Shown in pieces: positions 1-8,233 of a stretch of DNA of 8,876 nt. Under the pieces are notes generated by a model. That model was not told the origin of the DNA and did not search any database. It worked only from the letters and a program-made list of their open reading frames with translations. The stretch is taken from NCBI GenBank assembly GCA_051745535.1, contig JBNJED010000060.1, forward strand, positions 1 through 8,876. The letters are read 5' to 3'. The translations under genes and the position numbers were made by a program. This DNA is from Thiohalospira sp051745535 (GTDB lineage Bacteria > Pseudomonadota > Gammaproteobacteria > Thiohalospirales > Thiohalospiraceae). Within the stretch, counting starts at the first letter, position 1. Every line of letters starts with the position of its first letter.

Positions 1-1
1 C

Positions 2-1093
<1,092 letters not shown>

Positions 1094-1108
1094 CGGGTCG
1101 GCCCAGCG

Positions 1109-1816
1109 CTACTCGCCCTGGACGGTGGTCAGACCGAGGTTCTCCCAGTTCTGCATACCGCCCCGGTACCACTTGATGCGGTTGGCCGGGTAGCCGTAGC
1201 GCAGCAGGGTCTGGATGTTGGCGGGGGACTGGCCGCACCAGGGGCCGTTGCAGAAGAACACCACGGTCTTGGCGTCACTGAAGTCCCAGAGCCCCTCCTG
1301 CTCTTGGGCACCGAACTGCCCGGTCATGATGTCCTGGATGGTGAAGGGGTCGGCGCCCTGGCGCTGGGAGAGGTCCGTCCACGGGATGTTTACCGAGCCG
1401 GGGATGGTGCCCTCTTCCACCCAGTCCGGGGTGCGGGAGTCAACGATGAGGATCGAATCCTCCCCCTCGGAACGGCGCTGGAGATAGTTGAGAACCTCCA
1501 GCTCGCCGATGGTCTCCACGTCGGGGTGGAGGCTGGCCGGCTGGATGCAGAAGGGGGGGCACTCCCGGGAGGTGAGGGCGTAGCGCTCGTCCACCGTATT
1601 CTCGGTGTCCTGCTCCCGGCGGATGGTCACCGTCTCCCCGTCGTGGGAAACCTCTACCTCGCCGACGTCGCCGGTGATCCCGACCTCGAGGTCGCTCTCC
1701 TCGTCCCCGCTGGCCTCAATGGCGCGGGCGGGTCCGTCCTGAGCCTGGGTGCCGCCGGCGACGAGCAGGCCGGCCAGCAGTGCCAGGGTGCGAGCGGTGC
1801 GGTTTGCGCTTTTCAT
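1109..1816 (-). CDS. Exported rhodanese-like protein with CPPFC and CNGPWC motifs
   Basis: A 235-residue protein predicted to act in the periplasm. Residues 1-25 form a typical Sec signal peptide: positive N-terminus (MKSANRTAR), hydrophobic core LALLAGLLVAGG, probable cleavage after TQA. A very acidic stretch of about 60 residues follows that I cannot assign. A CPPFC motif sits at 86-90. A rhodanese-like domain spans about 97-235: LIVDSRTPDWVEEGTIPGS at 123-140 is its first half, and the active-site loop has Cys189 within CNGPWCG (189-195). The family end pattern YRGGMQNW is at 217-224. Rhodaneses carry persulfide or disulfide sulfur on the loop cysteine; the nearby Cys194 and the CPPFC pair suggest thiol exchange, which is inference. 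I chose this start because it opens on the signal peptide and has GAGGAG 7 bases upstream. It lies 58 bp downstream of aguB and may be read with it. The substrate is unknown. Confidence 0.85.
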   Translation of the reverse strand: MKSANRTARTLALLAGLLVAGGTQAQDGPARAIEASGDEESDLEVGITGDVGEVEVSHDGETVTIRREQDTENTVDERYALTSRECPPFCIQPASLHPDVETIGELEVLNYLQRRSEGEDSILIVDSRTPDWVEEGTIPGSVNIPWTDLSQRQGADPFTIQDIMTGQFGAQEQEGLWDFSDAKTVVFFCNGPWCGQSPANIQTLLRYGYPANRIKWYRGGMQNWENLGLTTVQGE

Positions 1817-1823
1817 GGTTGTT

Positions 1824-1829
1824 CTCCTC
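1824..1829 (-). promoter_or_regulatory. Ribosome binding site of the rhodanese-like gene
   Basis: GAGGAG on the minus strand lies 7 bases before the ATG at 1816, within a purine-rich run. It decides for this start over an in-frame ATG at 1882, which would place 22 Arg/Ser-rich residues in front of the signal peptide. Confidence 0.7.
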
Positions 1830-1847
1830 TCTCTCCTTGGGCATCCA

Positions 1848-1869
1848 CACGGGGCCCGGGAGCCCCGTG
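1848..1869 (-). terminator. Hairpin between aguB and the rhodanese gene
   Basis: A perfect 8-bp inverted repeat, CACGGGGC and GCCCCGTG, with a 6-base loop lies 6 bases beyond the aguB stop codon and about 20 bases before the rhodanese ribosome binding site. No T-run follows, so it is not a canonical intrinsic terminator. It could attenuate read-through, stabilise the aguAB 3' end, or mark the end of the agu transcript. The inverted repeat is seen directly; the function is inferred. Confidence 0.4.
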
Positions 1870-1874
1870 ACGAT

Positions 1875-2768
1875 TCAGACATCCTGTTCCCGCCAGCGTT
1901 TCACCAGATCGCCGTAGGCATCGACCCGGCGATCGCGGAAGAAGGGCCACATCCGGCGCACCTCCCCGGTGCGGCGGCGGCTCACCGGGACCACCCGGAC
2001 CGCCGCGTCGGCGTCCAGCCGGTCCAGCCATTCCCCCTGGGGGCCGCAGACGAAGCTGTTCCCCCAGAAGGCGATGCCGGGGCCGCCAGCGGGATCGGGC
2101 TCGTGGCCGGTCCGGTTGCAGGCGGCCAGGGGGAGGCCGTTGGCCACCGCGTGGCCGCGCTGGACCGTCTGCCAGGCATCAAGCTGGCGGGCCTGTTCGG
2201 CCCGGTCATCGCGCGGGTCGGCGCCGATGGCGGTGGGATAGAGGAGGATCCCGGCGCCGTCCATGGCCATGAGGCGCGCCGCCTCGGGGAACCACTGGTC
2301 CCAGCAGACCAGGACCCCCAGCCGGCCCACGGCGGTCTCCACCGCCCGGAAGCCGGTATCACCCGGGGTGAAGTAGAACTTTTCGTAGTAGCCGGGATCG
2401 TCGGGAATGTGCATCTTGCGGTAGGTTCCGGCCAGGCGGCCATCGCGGTCGAGGACCACCGCGGTGTTGTGGGCCAGCCCCGGGGCGCGGTGCTCGAAGA
2501 CGGAGCCGACAATGACCGCCCCGGTCTCCGCCGCCAGGGCGCCCAGCCGCTCGGTGGTGGGGCCGGGAACGGGCTCGGCGCGATCGAAGACCGCCGGGTC
2601 CTCGGTCTGGCAGAAGTAGGGGCCGTTGTGCAGCTCCGGCAGCAGGATCAGGTCGGCCCCGCCGGCCGCCGCCTCGCGGGCGCCGGCCTCCACGGCGGCC
2701 AGCGCCGCCTCGGGGTCGTCGTGGCCGGTCCCCTGGACCAGGCCGAGGTGCCAATGATCGCGTTCCAT
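1875..2768 (-). CDS. aguB: N-carbamoylputrescine amidase
   Basis: Cytoplasmic nitrilase-superfamily hydrolase that converts N-carbamoylputrescine to putrescine, CO2 and ammonia, the last step of the agmatine route to putrescine. The 297 residues match the usual family length. The Glu-Lys-Cys catalytic triad is visible: Glu45 in LLPELHNGPYF, Lys118 in YRKMHIPDDPGYYEK, and Cys155 in VLVCWDQWFPE. The segments PGYYEKFYFTPGD and CWDQWFPEAAR are typical of the AguB branch rather than of generic omega-amidases or nitrilases. The upstream neighbour is agmatine deiminase, 32 bp away on the same strand, which makes the substrate and so the assignment strong. The start has only a weak ribosome binding site, so expression may depend on the aguA transcript and on ribosomes finishing aguA. 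Confidence 0.94.
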   Translation of the reverse strand: MERDHWHLGLVQGTGHDDPEAALAAVEAGAREAAAGGADLILLPELHNGPYFCQTEDPAVFDRAEPVPGPTTERLGALAAETGAVIVGSVFEHRAPGLAHNTAVVLDRDGRLAGTYRKMHIPDDPGYYEKFYFTPGDTGFRAVETAVGRLGVLVCWDQWFPEAARLMAMDGAGILLYPTAIGADPRDDRAEQARQLDAWQTVQRGHAVANGLPLAACNRTGHEPDPAGGPGIAFWGNSFVCGPQGEWLDRLDADAAVRVVPVSRRRTGEVRRMWPFFRDRRVDAYGDLVKRWREQDV

Positions 2769-2800
2769 ACCCGGATGGTAGCGTGCCCTCGGTCGGTCGC

Positions 2801-3862
2801 CTAGCCGCTCGGGATCTCCGCTACGGGCTCCACGGCCAGGGTGCCGCGGGGGAGCTGCAGGGTGGCGCAGTGGATCGAGCCGGCCTGGAGCAGGAGGGTC
2901 CGGGCGTCCACCCCGACGACCTCGCGCTCGGGGAAGCAGCGCTGCAGCGTCTCCAGCGCCTCGGTATCAGCGGCATCGTGGTAAAGCGGGGCGATGACGC
3001 CGTCGTTGACCAGCAGGAAGTTGGCGTAGGTGGCCGGCAGGCGGTTGCCCTGGTCGTCGTACTGCGGTCGCGGCCAGGGGAGGGGGTGGAGCTCGTAGGG
3101 CCGGTCCTCGGCGGTGCGCAGCTCGGCCAGCTCCGCCGCCATCGCCGAGAGGGCCTCGTAGTGGGGGTCGTCGGGGTCGTCGCAGTGCTGGTAGACCAGC
3201 GTGTCCGGGTCGGCGAAGCGGACCAGGGTGTCCACGTGGCCGTCGGTGTCGTCGCCCTTGAGGCCGCCGTGTTCCAGCCACAGCACCCGCTCGACGCCCA
3301 GGGCGGCGGTGAGCCACGCCTCGGCGGCGGTCTCGTCGGGGTCATCGTTGCGGCCGGGGGCGAACTGGCTGCGCCGGGTGAGCAGCAGGGTGCCGGCGCC
3401 GTCGGTCTCCACGGCGCCCCCCTCCAGGATGCGCTCGTCGCGCCGCAGCGGCGCGGCGAACCAGCCGACGTCGGCCAGGGCGGCATTGACCGTGTCGTCC
3501 CGCTCCGCCGAGTGGCGCCCGCCCCAGCCATTGAAGCGGAAGTCGAGGAGCTGCAGCGCGCCCCCGTCGCTGCGCGCCAGGGGGCCGTAGTCGCGGACCC
3601 AGGTATCGTCGAAGGGGTGTTCGGCGATGTGGTAGCGCGTCGGCGGGATCCCGGCGAGGGAGAGCTGGGCGCGGGTCGCGGCAGCGTGGTCCGCGTCGCG
3701 GCAGAGGACCAGCAGGGGTTCGAAACGGGTGATGGCGACGGCGAGGTTGCGGTAGGTGGCCTCGATGGCGCCGAACCAGGGCGCCCACGGGCTGGCCTCG
3801 TGGGGCCAGGCCAGGAGAACGGCGTCCTGTTCGGTCCATTCGGGGAGCATCCGGGATGGCAT
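2801..3862 (-). CDS. aguA: Agmatine deiminase (peptidyl-arginine deiminase-like family)
   Basis: Cytoplasmic guanidine-modifying enzyme that hydrolyses agmatine to N-carbamoylputrescine and ammonia; 353 residues, normal for the family. Visible motifs in order are EHPFDDTWVRDYGPL (81-95, substrate-binding acids and Arg), LEGGAVETDG (146-155), PGRN (169-172), the catalytic histidine in DGHVD (His209), and the nucleophile Cys332 in AGSIHCAT. As I recall the family, the last loop is usually GGGNIHCITQQ-like, so AGSIHCATLQ is a mild departure, and this may be a divergent AguA subgroup. The ATG at 3862 is supported by GGGAGGA a few bases upstream and a plausible promoter just beyond. It is the first gene of the leftward unit with aguB, which supports agmatine over peptidyl-arginine as substrate. 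No arginine decarboxylase gene is in the window. Confidence 0.92.
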   Translation of the reverse strand: MPSRMLPEWTEQDAVLLAWPHEASPWAPWFGAIEATYRNLAVAITRFEPLLVLCRDADHAAATRAQLSLAGIPPTRYHIAEHPFDDTWVRDYGPLARSDGGALQLLDFRFNGWGGRHSAERDDTVNAALADVGWFAAPLRRDERILEGGAVETDGAGTLLLTRRSQFAPGRNDDPDETAAEAWLTAALGVERVLWLEHGGLKGDDTDGHVDTLVRFADPDTLVYQHCDDPDDPHYEALSAMAAELAELRTAEDRPYELHPLPWPRPQYDDQGNRLPATYANFLLVNDGVIAPLYHDAADTEALETLQRCFPEREVVGVDARTLLLQAGSIHCATLQLPRGTLAVEPVAEIPSG

Positions 3863-4023
3863 GAACTCCTCCCGTGGCGATGGGGCATCCCACTATAACG
3901 GCGCAACGGCCCAGCACAACCGCCGGCGAGTGGGAGAACCGGGAGTGGTTGACTAGACTTATCAGGAACCGGCGCCGAAATCCGGAGTCGATCCGTAAAG
4001 AGGGACAGGAGACGCGAGGACCC
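3863..4023. promoter_or_regulatory. Divergent intergenic region between aguA and relA-like gene
   Basis: At 161 bp this is the largest non-coding stretch and must contain the start signals of both divergent units. Besides the aguA promoter candidate it holds TTGACT on the plus strand (3949-3954), a good -35 match, but no convincing -10 at the right distance (the DNA there is GGCGCCG). It also has an 8-bp palindrome CGGCGCCG (3970-3977) and two copies of GAGTGG 15 bases apart (3928 and 3943). Purine-rich AGGAG (4007-4011) and GAGGA (4016-4020) precede the ATG at 4024. No riboswitch or small RNA is recognisable. Confidence 0.5.
3892..3919 (-). promoter_or_regulatory. Candidate sigma-70 promoter of aguA
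   Basis: On the minus strand a TATAGT -10 element (3892-3897, five of six consensus bases) is preceded, after a 16-base spacer, by TTGTGC (3914-3919), which matches only the TTG half of the -35 consensus. The -10 is about 30 bases from the aguA ATG, giving a short leader that holds the GGAGGA ribosome binding site. It is one of the few AT-containing spots in the region. Confidence 0.45.
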
Positions 4024-6234
4024 ATGGTATCCACGGTAGCCCAGGAGGCAATCGCCACCAGCGAGGAGGTTGCCTGGCTCGACGAGCTGGCCGCCGGCCG
4101 GACGCCGGAGGAGCGCCAGCGGCTGGCGGCGGCCCTGGCCCGGGCCGAGGGGGCCCATGCCGGCCAGGTGCGCGCCTCCGGTGAGCCGTATGTCCACCAC
4201 GTGGTCGCCGTCGCTCTCATCCTCGCCGGAATGCAGATGGATACCGAGACCCTGGTGGCGGCCCTGCTCCACGATGTCCTGGAGGACAGCGCCATCGAGC
4301 GCACCGATCTGGAGGCGGAGTTCGGCGAGGGGGTGGCACGCCTGGTGGACGGTGTCACCAAGATGCGCCTCATCGAGACACTGCCCGGCGGGACCACGGA
4401 GCGCGAGGCCGCCCAGGCGGAGAGTCTGCGCAAGCTCCTGCTGGCCATGGCCGAGGATGTCCGGGTCGTCCTCATCAAGCTCGCCGACCGCCTGCACAAC
4501 GTCCGGACCCTGGAGCACCTCTTTCCCGACAAGCAGCGCCGCATCGCCCGGGAGACGCTGGAGGTCTTCGCCCCGCTGGCCAACCGCCTGGGGATCTGGC
4601 AGATCAAGTGGGAGCTGGAGGATCGCGCCTTCCGCTATCTGGACCCGGAGGCCTACCACGACATCGCCGCCGCCCTGGACGAGCGCCGGGTGGAGCGGGA
4701 GACCTTCATCCGCACCGCCGTGGGCGAGCTGGAGCGATCCCTGCAGGAGGCCGGGATCGCCGGCGAGGTGGTGGGGCGGCCCAAGCACATCTACAGCATC
4801 TGGCGGAAGATGCAGCGCAAGGGCGTGGGCATCGACCAGCTCTACGACCTGCGCGCCGTGCGCATCCTGGTGGACAGCGTCGCCGACTGCTACCACGCTC
4901 TGGGTGTGGTCCACACCCTGTGGCGCCACATCCCGCGGGAGTTCGACGACTACATCGCCACCCCCAAGGAGAACAACTACCAGTCCATCCATACCGCCGT
5001 GGTGGGGCCCAGCGGTCGCACCCTGGAGGTCCAGATCCGGACCCGGGAGATGCACCGCCAGGCGGAGCTGGGTATCGCCGCCCACTGGCGCTACAAGGAG
5101 GGCGGCGGCCAGCGCGAGCTGGCCTTCGAGCAGAAGATCGCCTGGCTGCGCCAGCTCCTGGAGTGGAAGGACGAGGAGGCCTCCGCCTCCGACTTCGTCG
5201 ACCGCTTCAAGTCCGAGGCCTTCCAGGAGCGGATCTACGCCCTGACGCCGGCCGGCGAGATCATCGACCTCCCGCAGGGGGCAACACCGGTGGACTTCGC
5301 CTACCACATCCACAGCGAGGTGGGCCACCGCTGCCGCGGGGCGCGGGTGAACGGCCGCATGGTGCCGCTGAACTATCCGCTTTCCAACGGCGAGCAGGTG
5401 AGCATCCTCACTGCCCGGGGCGCCACGCCTAGCCGGGACTGGCTCAATCCGCAGCTGGGCTACGTCCATACCTCCCGGGCGCGCTCCCACATCCGCCACT
5501 GGTTCAAGCACCAGGATCGGGAGCGCCACGTCGCCGACGGGCGCGGGGTGGTGGATCGGGAACTGCGCCGGCTCGGCGTGCCCGACCTGCGGCTGGAGTC
5601 CCTGGCCGGCGAGCTGGGCCAGGCCTCGGTGGAGGAACTGCTGGCGGCGGTGGGGCGGGGCGATCTCACCAGCCTCCAGGTGGCCCGGGCCGTCCACCGG
5701 CTCCACCCCATGACCCCAGCGGAGCCCACGGAGCCGGTCCGCCCCCGGCGCCGCACGCCGCCCCGGCAGGCCGGCAGCGCCGACGACATCGAGGTGGAGG
5801 GCGTGGGGAATCTGGTCACCCGCATGGCCGGCTGCTGCAATCCGGCGCCGGGGGATGACATCGTCGGCTACGTCACACAGGGGCGCGGCGTGACCATCCA
5901 CCGCAGCGATTGCCCCTCCGTCCTGAACCTGGATGAGGCCAAGCGCCACCGCCTGATGGAGGTCGCCTGGGCGGGCGAGCGAGCGCAGGCGGGCTATCCG
6001 GTGGCCGTGGTCCTGCGCGCCTACGACCGGCCGGCCCTGCTCCGGGACGTCTCCACGGTCCTGGCGGACGAGCGGGTCAACGTCGATTCGGTCCAGACCC
6101 GCAGCGATGCCGCGGACGGCACCGCGCGGATGGACCTGGGCCTGGCCGTCCACGATACCGACCAGCTCAGCCGGGTCCTCAATCGCCTGAGTCAGCTCCG
6201 GGGCGTGCTGGAAGTCCAGCGGCGCGTACAGTAG
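4024..6234 (+). CDS. relA: RelA-clade (p)ppGpp synthetase with apparently intact HD hydrolase domain
   Basis: Long RSH protein of 736 residues controlling the stringent response: it transfers pyrophosphate from ATP to GDP/GTP and may also hydrolyse (p)ppGpp. Domains in order: HD hydrolase (about 40-165) with Arg50, His59, His83-Asp84, Glu87-Asp88 and Asn159, the metal and catalytic positions of active hydrolases; synthetase (about 245-360) with GRPKHIYSI (251-259), Asp275, EFDD (306-309), NNYQSIHT (317-324) and Glu335; TGS (about 402-465); a helical region; the Cys/His module with CC (604-605), His626 and Cys630; and ACT (about 658-736). The EXDD motif is described for monofunctional RelA, while bifunctional Rel/SpoT carry RXKD; the HD residues point the other way. 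SpoT-like naming is therefore possible. I start at 4024 because it follows purine-rich AGGAG/GAGGA and matches family N-termini. sfsA follows after 32 bp. Confidence 0.93.
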   Translation: MVSTVAQEAIATSEEVAWLDELAAGRTPEERQRLAAALARAEGAHAGQVRASGEPYVHHVVAVALILAGMQMDTETLVAALLHDVLEDSAIERTDLEAEFGEGVARLVDGVTKMRLIETLPGGTTEREAAQAESLRKLLLAMAEDVRVVLIKLADRLHNVRTLEHLFPDKQRRIARETLEVFAPLANRLGIWQIKWELEDRAFRYLDPEAYHDIAAALDERRVERETFIRTAVGELERSLQEAGIAGEVVGRPKHIYSIWRKMQRKGVGIDQLYDLRAVRILVDSVADCYHALGVVHTLWRHIPREFDDYIATPKENNYQSIHTAVVGPSGRTLEVQIRTREMHRQAELGIAAHWRYKEGGGQRELAFEQKIAWLRQLLEWKDEEASASDFVDRFKSEAFQERIYALTPAGEIIDLPQGATPVDFAYHIHSEVGHRCRGARVNGRMVPLNYPLSNGEQVSILTARGATPSRDWLNPQLGYVHTSRARSHIRHWFKHQDRERHVADGRGVVDRELRRLGVPDLRLESLAGELGQASVEELLAAVGRGDLTSLQVARAVHRLHPMTPAEPTEPVRPRRRTPPRQAGSADDIEVEGVGNLVTRMAGCCNPAPGDDIVGYVTQGRGVTIHRSDCPSVLNLDEAKRHRLMEVAWAGERAQAGYPVAVVLRAYDRPALLRDVSTVLADERVNVDSVQTRSDAADGTARMDLGLAVHDTDQLSRVLNRLSQLRGVLEVQRRVQ

Positions 6235-6256
6235 CCTGTGCCCCTTTTCACGGCCC

Positions 6257-6262
6257 GGGAGA
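6257..6262 (+). promoter_or_regulatory. Ribosome binding site selecting a GTG start for sfsA
   Basis: GGGAGA lies 4 bases before GTG at 6267, where the SfsA frame opens with residues MEFETPLEKG, as expected for the family. An ATG at 6262 is in another frame, and no in-frame ATG is near, so GTG is the likely start. Confidence 0.65.
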
Positions 6263-6266
6263 TGGT

Positions 6267-6983
6267 GTGGAGTTCGAGACCCCCCTGGAGAAAGGCATCC
6301 TGCTCCAGCGCTACAAGCGCTTCCTGGCGGATGTCCGCCGCCCCGATGGCGAGGAGCTGACCATCCACACGCCCAATACCGGTTCCATGCGCGGCTGTGC
6401 TGAACCGGGCAGCCGGATCTGGTTCCGCGATGTCGGCAATCCGCGCCGCCGCTACCGCCATACCTGGGAGATCACGGAGACCCCGGAGGGGGCGCGTATC
6501 GGCGTCAACACCAGCCGCAGCAACGCCCTGGTCCGAGAGGCCATCGAGTCGGGGCGGGTACCGGAGCTGGCGGACTATCCGGCCATCCGGCCGGAGGTCC
6601 CGCTGGGGGAGAGCCGCATCGATTTCGCCCTGGAGGGCGGGGAGCGGCCCTGCTTCGTGGAGGTGAAGAATGTCACGCTGGCGGAGGCCGGCGCCGCCCG
6701 CTTTCCCGACGCGGTGAGCAAGCGTGGCAGCCGCCACCTGGATGAACTGGCGCGCGCGGTGGCCGACGGCGCCCGGGGCGTCATCCTCTACTGCATCCAG
6801 CGCGAGGATGCCGAGTCCATGCGGCCGGCGGACGATATCGATCCGGCCTACGGCGAGGCCCTGCGCCGCGCCGTCGCCGGCGGTGTCGAGGCGCTGGCGG
6901 TGCGCGCCACCATCACCCTGGAGGGCATCACCCTGACCACCCCGGTACCGGTGACCACCGGCGCGGAAGGGGAGGCCGCCTGA
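6267..6983 (+). CDS. sfsA: SfsA family protein (sugar fermentation stimulation, nuclease-like fold)
   Basis: 238 residues, close to the usual family length and complete. An OB-like N-terminal part carries the family signature HTPNTGSM (34-41), followed by NTSRSN (81-86). The C-terminal part has the elements of a PD-(D/E)XK nuclease-like core: Asp119 in SRIDF, then VEVKN with Glu132 and Lys134, then FPDAVSKRGSRHL (146-158). E. coli SfsA was described as a DNA-binding stimulator of maltose gene expression; the biochemical role of the family remains poorly defined, and nuclease activity here is only suggested by residues. The start is GTG. It sits 32 bp after the relA-like gene and 2 bp before the Lol permease, so it is probably co-transcribed and partly translationally coupled downstream. 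Identification is secure; function is not. Confidence 0.93.
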   Translation: MEFETPLEKGILLQRYKRFLADVRRPDGEELTIHTPNTGSMRGCAEPGSRIWFRDVGNPRRRYRHTWEITETPEGARIGVNTSRSNALVREAIESGRVPELADYPAIRPEVPLGESRIDFALEGGERPCFVEVKNVTLAEAGAARFPDAVSKRGSRHLDELARAVADGARGVILYCIQREDAESMRPADDIDPAYGEALRRAVAGGVEALAVRATITLEGITLTTPVPVTTGAEGEAA

Positions 6984-6985
6984 CC

Positions 6986-8233
6986 ATGTTCCGCCCCCTC
7001 CCGCTCTTCGTCGGCCTGCGCTACACCCGCGCCAAGCGGCGCAACGGCTTCATCTCCTTCATCTCCCTGACCTCCATGGCCGGGATCGTCCTCGGCGTCA
7101 TGGCGCTCATTGTGGTGCTGTCGGTGATGAACGGTTTCCAGAACGAGGTCCGTGAGCGGATCCTGGGCATGACGGCCCACATGGAGGTCCAGGGCGATCG
7201 GGACGGCCTGGAGGACTGGCAGGCGGTGGCCGAGCGGGGCCGCGGACTGCGGGGGGTCAATGGTGCCGCCCCCTACGTGCGCGGCGAGGCGATGTTCACC
7301 CATCGCAGCTACGTCCAGGGCGGCATGGTCAACGGGATCCTGCCGGAGGCGGAGGCCTCCATCTCCATGGTGGGGGACAACATGAACTCGGGGAGCCTCG
7401 ACGACCTGGCCGCCGGGGAGTACGGCATCGTGCTGGGGACGGGGCTGGCTCGACAGCTGGGGGTTACCGTGGGCGATCCGGTGGTCCTGGTCACTCCCAA
7501 GGCCAATACCGGCCCCACCGGCTTCGTGCCACGGCTCAAGCGCTTCCAGGTGGTCGGCGTGTTCGAGGTGGGGATGCACGAGTACGACTCGGCCCTGGCC
7601 TACATCCATCTGGAGGATGCCCGGACTCTCTACCGCATGGAGGACCGAGTTACCGGTGTGCGCCTGACCATGGAGGAGCTCTTCAACGCCCCCGAGCGGG
7701 CGGCGGAGCTGGAGGCCGACCTGGGGTCGGGCTACTGGGTGACCGACTGGACCCGGCGCCACGCGAACTTCTTCCGGGCTCTGAAGATCGAGAAGGCGGC
7801 GATGTTCATCATCCTCTCGCTCATCGTCGCCGTGGCCGCCTTCAATATCGTCTCCACCCTGGTGATGATGGTCACCGACAAGCAGGGGGATATCGCCATC
7901 CTGCGGACGCTGGGCGCCTCGCCGCGAACCATTATGGCCATCTTCGTCATCCAGGGCACGGTCATCGGTGCCGTGGGGACGCTACTGGGGACCGGGGCCG
8001 GCATCGCGGTGGCGACCAACATCGACGTCATCGTCCCGAGCCTGGAGGAGTTCTTCGGCATGGAGTTCCTCCCGGCCAGCGTCTACTACATCAGCGAGCT
8101 GCCCTCCGACCTGCGCTGGTCCGAGGTGGGTACCATCGCGGGGGTCTCCTTCGGCCTGAGCGCCCTGGCGACCCTCTACCCGGCCTGGCGGGCGGCCCGC
8201 ACGCGTCCGGCGGAGGCCCTGCGTCATGAGTGA
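6986..8233 (+). CDS. lolC: Lipoprotein-releasing ABC permease, LolC/LolE family
   Basis: 415-residue inner-membrane permease that works with the LolD ATPase to lift outer-membrane lipoproteins from the inner membrane and hand them to periplasmic LolA. The N-terminus has the family signature: LFVGLRYTRAKRRNGFISF, then a first membrane segment (about 22-48) ending in LSVMNGF. A periplasmic domain (about 50-265) follows, then three further membrane segments (about 272-296, 316-345 and 380-401) forming the FtsX-like C-terminal unit with DIAILRTLGASPR (302-314) as the cytoplasmic coupling region. The ATG is 2 bases after sfsA, with GGGGAGG 10 bases upstream. The gene overlaps lolD by 8 bp (ATGAGTGA). 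It is named lolC because it precedes lolD, as in the lolCDE order. If no lolE follows, it would be a single LolF-type permease; the window ends too early to tell. Confidence 0.92.
   Translation: MFRPLPLFVGLRYTRAKRRNGFISFISLTSMAGIVLGVMALIVVLSVMNGFQNEVRERILGMTAHMEVQGDRDGLEDWQAVAERGRGLRGVNGAAPYVRGEAMFTHRSYVQGGMVNGILPEAEASISMVGDNMNSGSLDDLAAGEYGIVLGTGLARQLGVTVGDPVVLVTPKANTGPTGFVPRLKRFQVVGVFEVGMHEYDSALAYIHLEDARTLYRMEDRVTGVRLTMEELFNAPERAAELEADLGSGYWVTDWTRRHANFFRALKIEKAAMFIILSLIVAVAAFNIVSTLVMMVTDKQGDIAILRTLGASPRTIMAIFVIQGTVIGAVGTLLGTGAGIAVATNIDVIVPSLEEFFGMEFLPASVYYISELPSDLRWSEVGTIAGVSFGLSALATLYPAWRAARTRPAEALRHE

Noticed and set aside
1817..1882. Upstream ATG for the rhodanese gene that overlaps the aguB end as ATGTCTGA
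   Set aside because: The overlap resembles translational coupling, but it would put 22 Arg/Ser/Cys-containing residues ahead of an otherwise perfect signal peptide; GAGGAG 7 bases before the ATG at 1816 is far stronger evidence.
1749..2804. Plus-strand open frame of 351 codons opposite the rhodanese gene and aguB
   Set aside because: It is antisense to two genes with intact catalytic motifs, and its Gly/Ala/Val/His-rich composition shows no recognisable domain.
2783..3898. Plus-strand open frame of 371 codons opposite aguA
   Set aside because: Same pattern: a mirror of aguA codons with no motif or plausible start signal; aguA has complete catalytic residues.
3949..3982. Full sigma-70 promoter for the relA-like gene starting at TTGACT
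   Set aside because: The -35 match is good, but no -10-like sequence lies 16-18 bases downstream; the nearest AT-containing hexamer is about 22 bases away. It is kept only as a note in the intergenic entry.
3874..4023. In-frame upstream start for the relA-like gene, adding 50 residues
   Set aside because: The extension covers the divergent promoter region, is rich in Arg/Asn unlike RSH N-termini, and lacks a good ribosome binding site; the ATG at 4024 has purine-rich sequence just upstream and fits family length.
6848..7762. Minus-strand open frame of 304 codons opposite the Lol permease
   Set aside because: It is antisense to a well-conserved permease and spans the sfsA-lolC junction; the His/Gln/Gly-rich text is typical of a GC-rich shadow frame.
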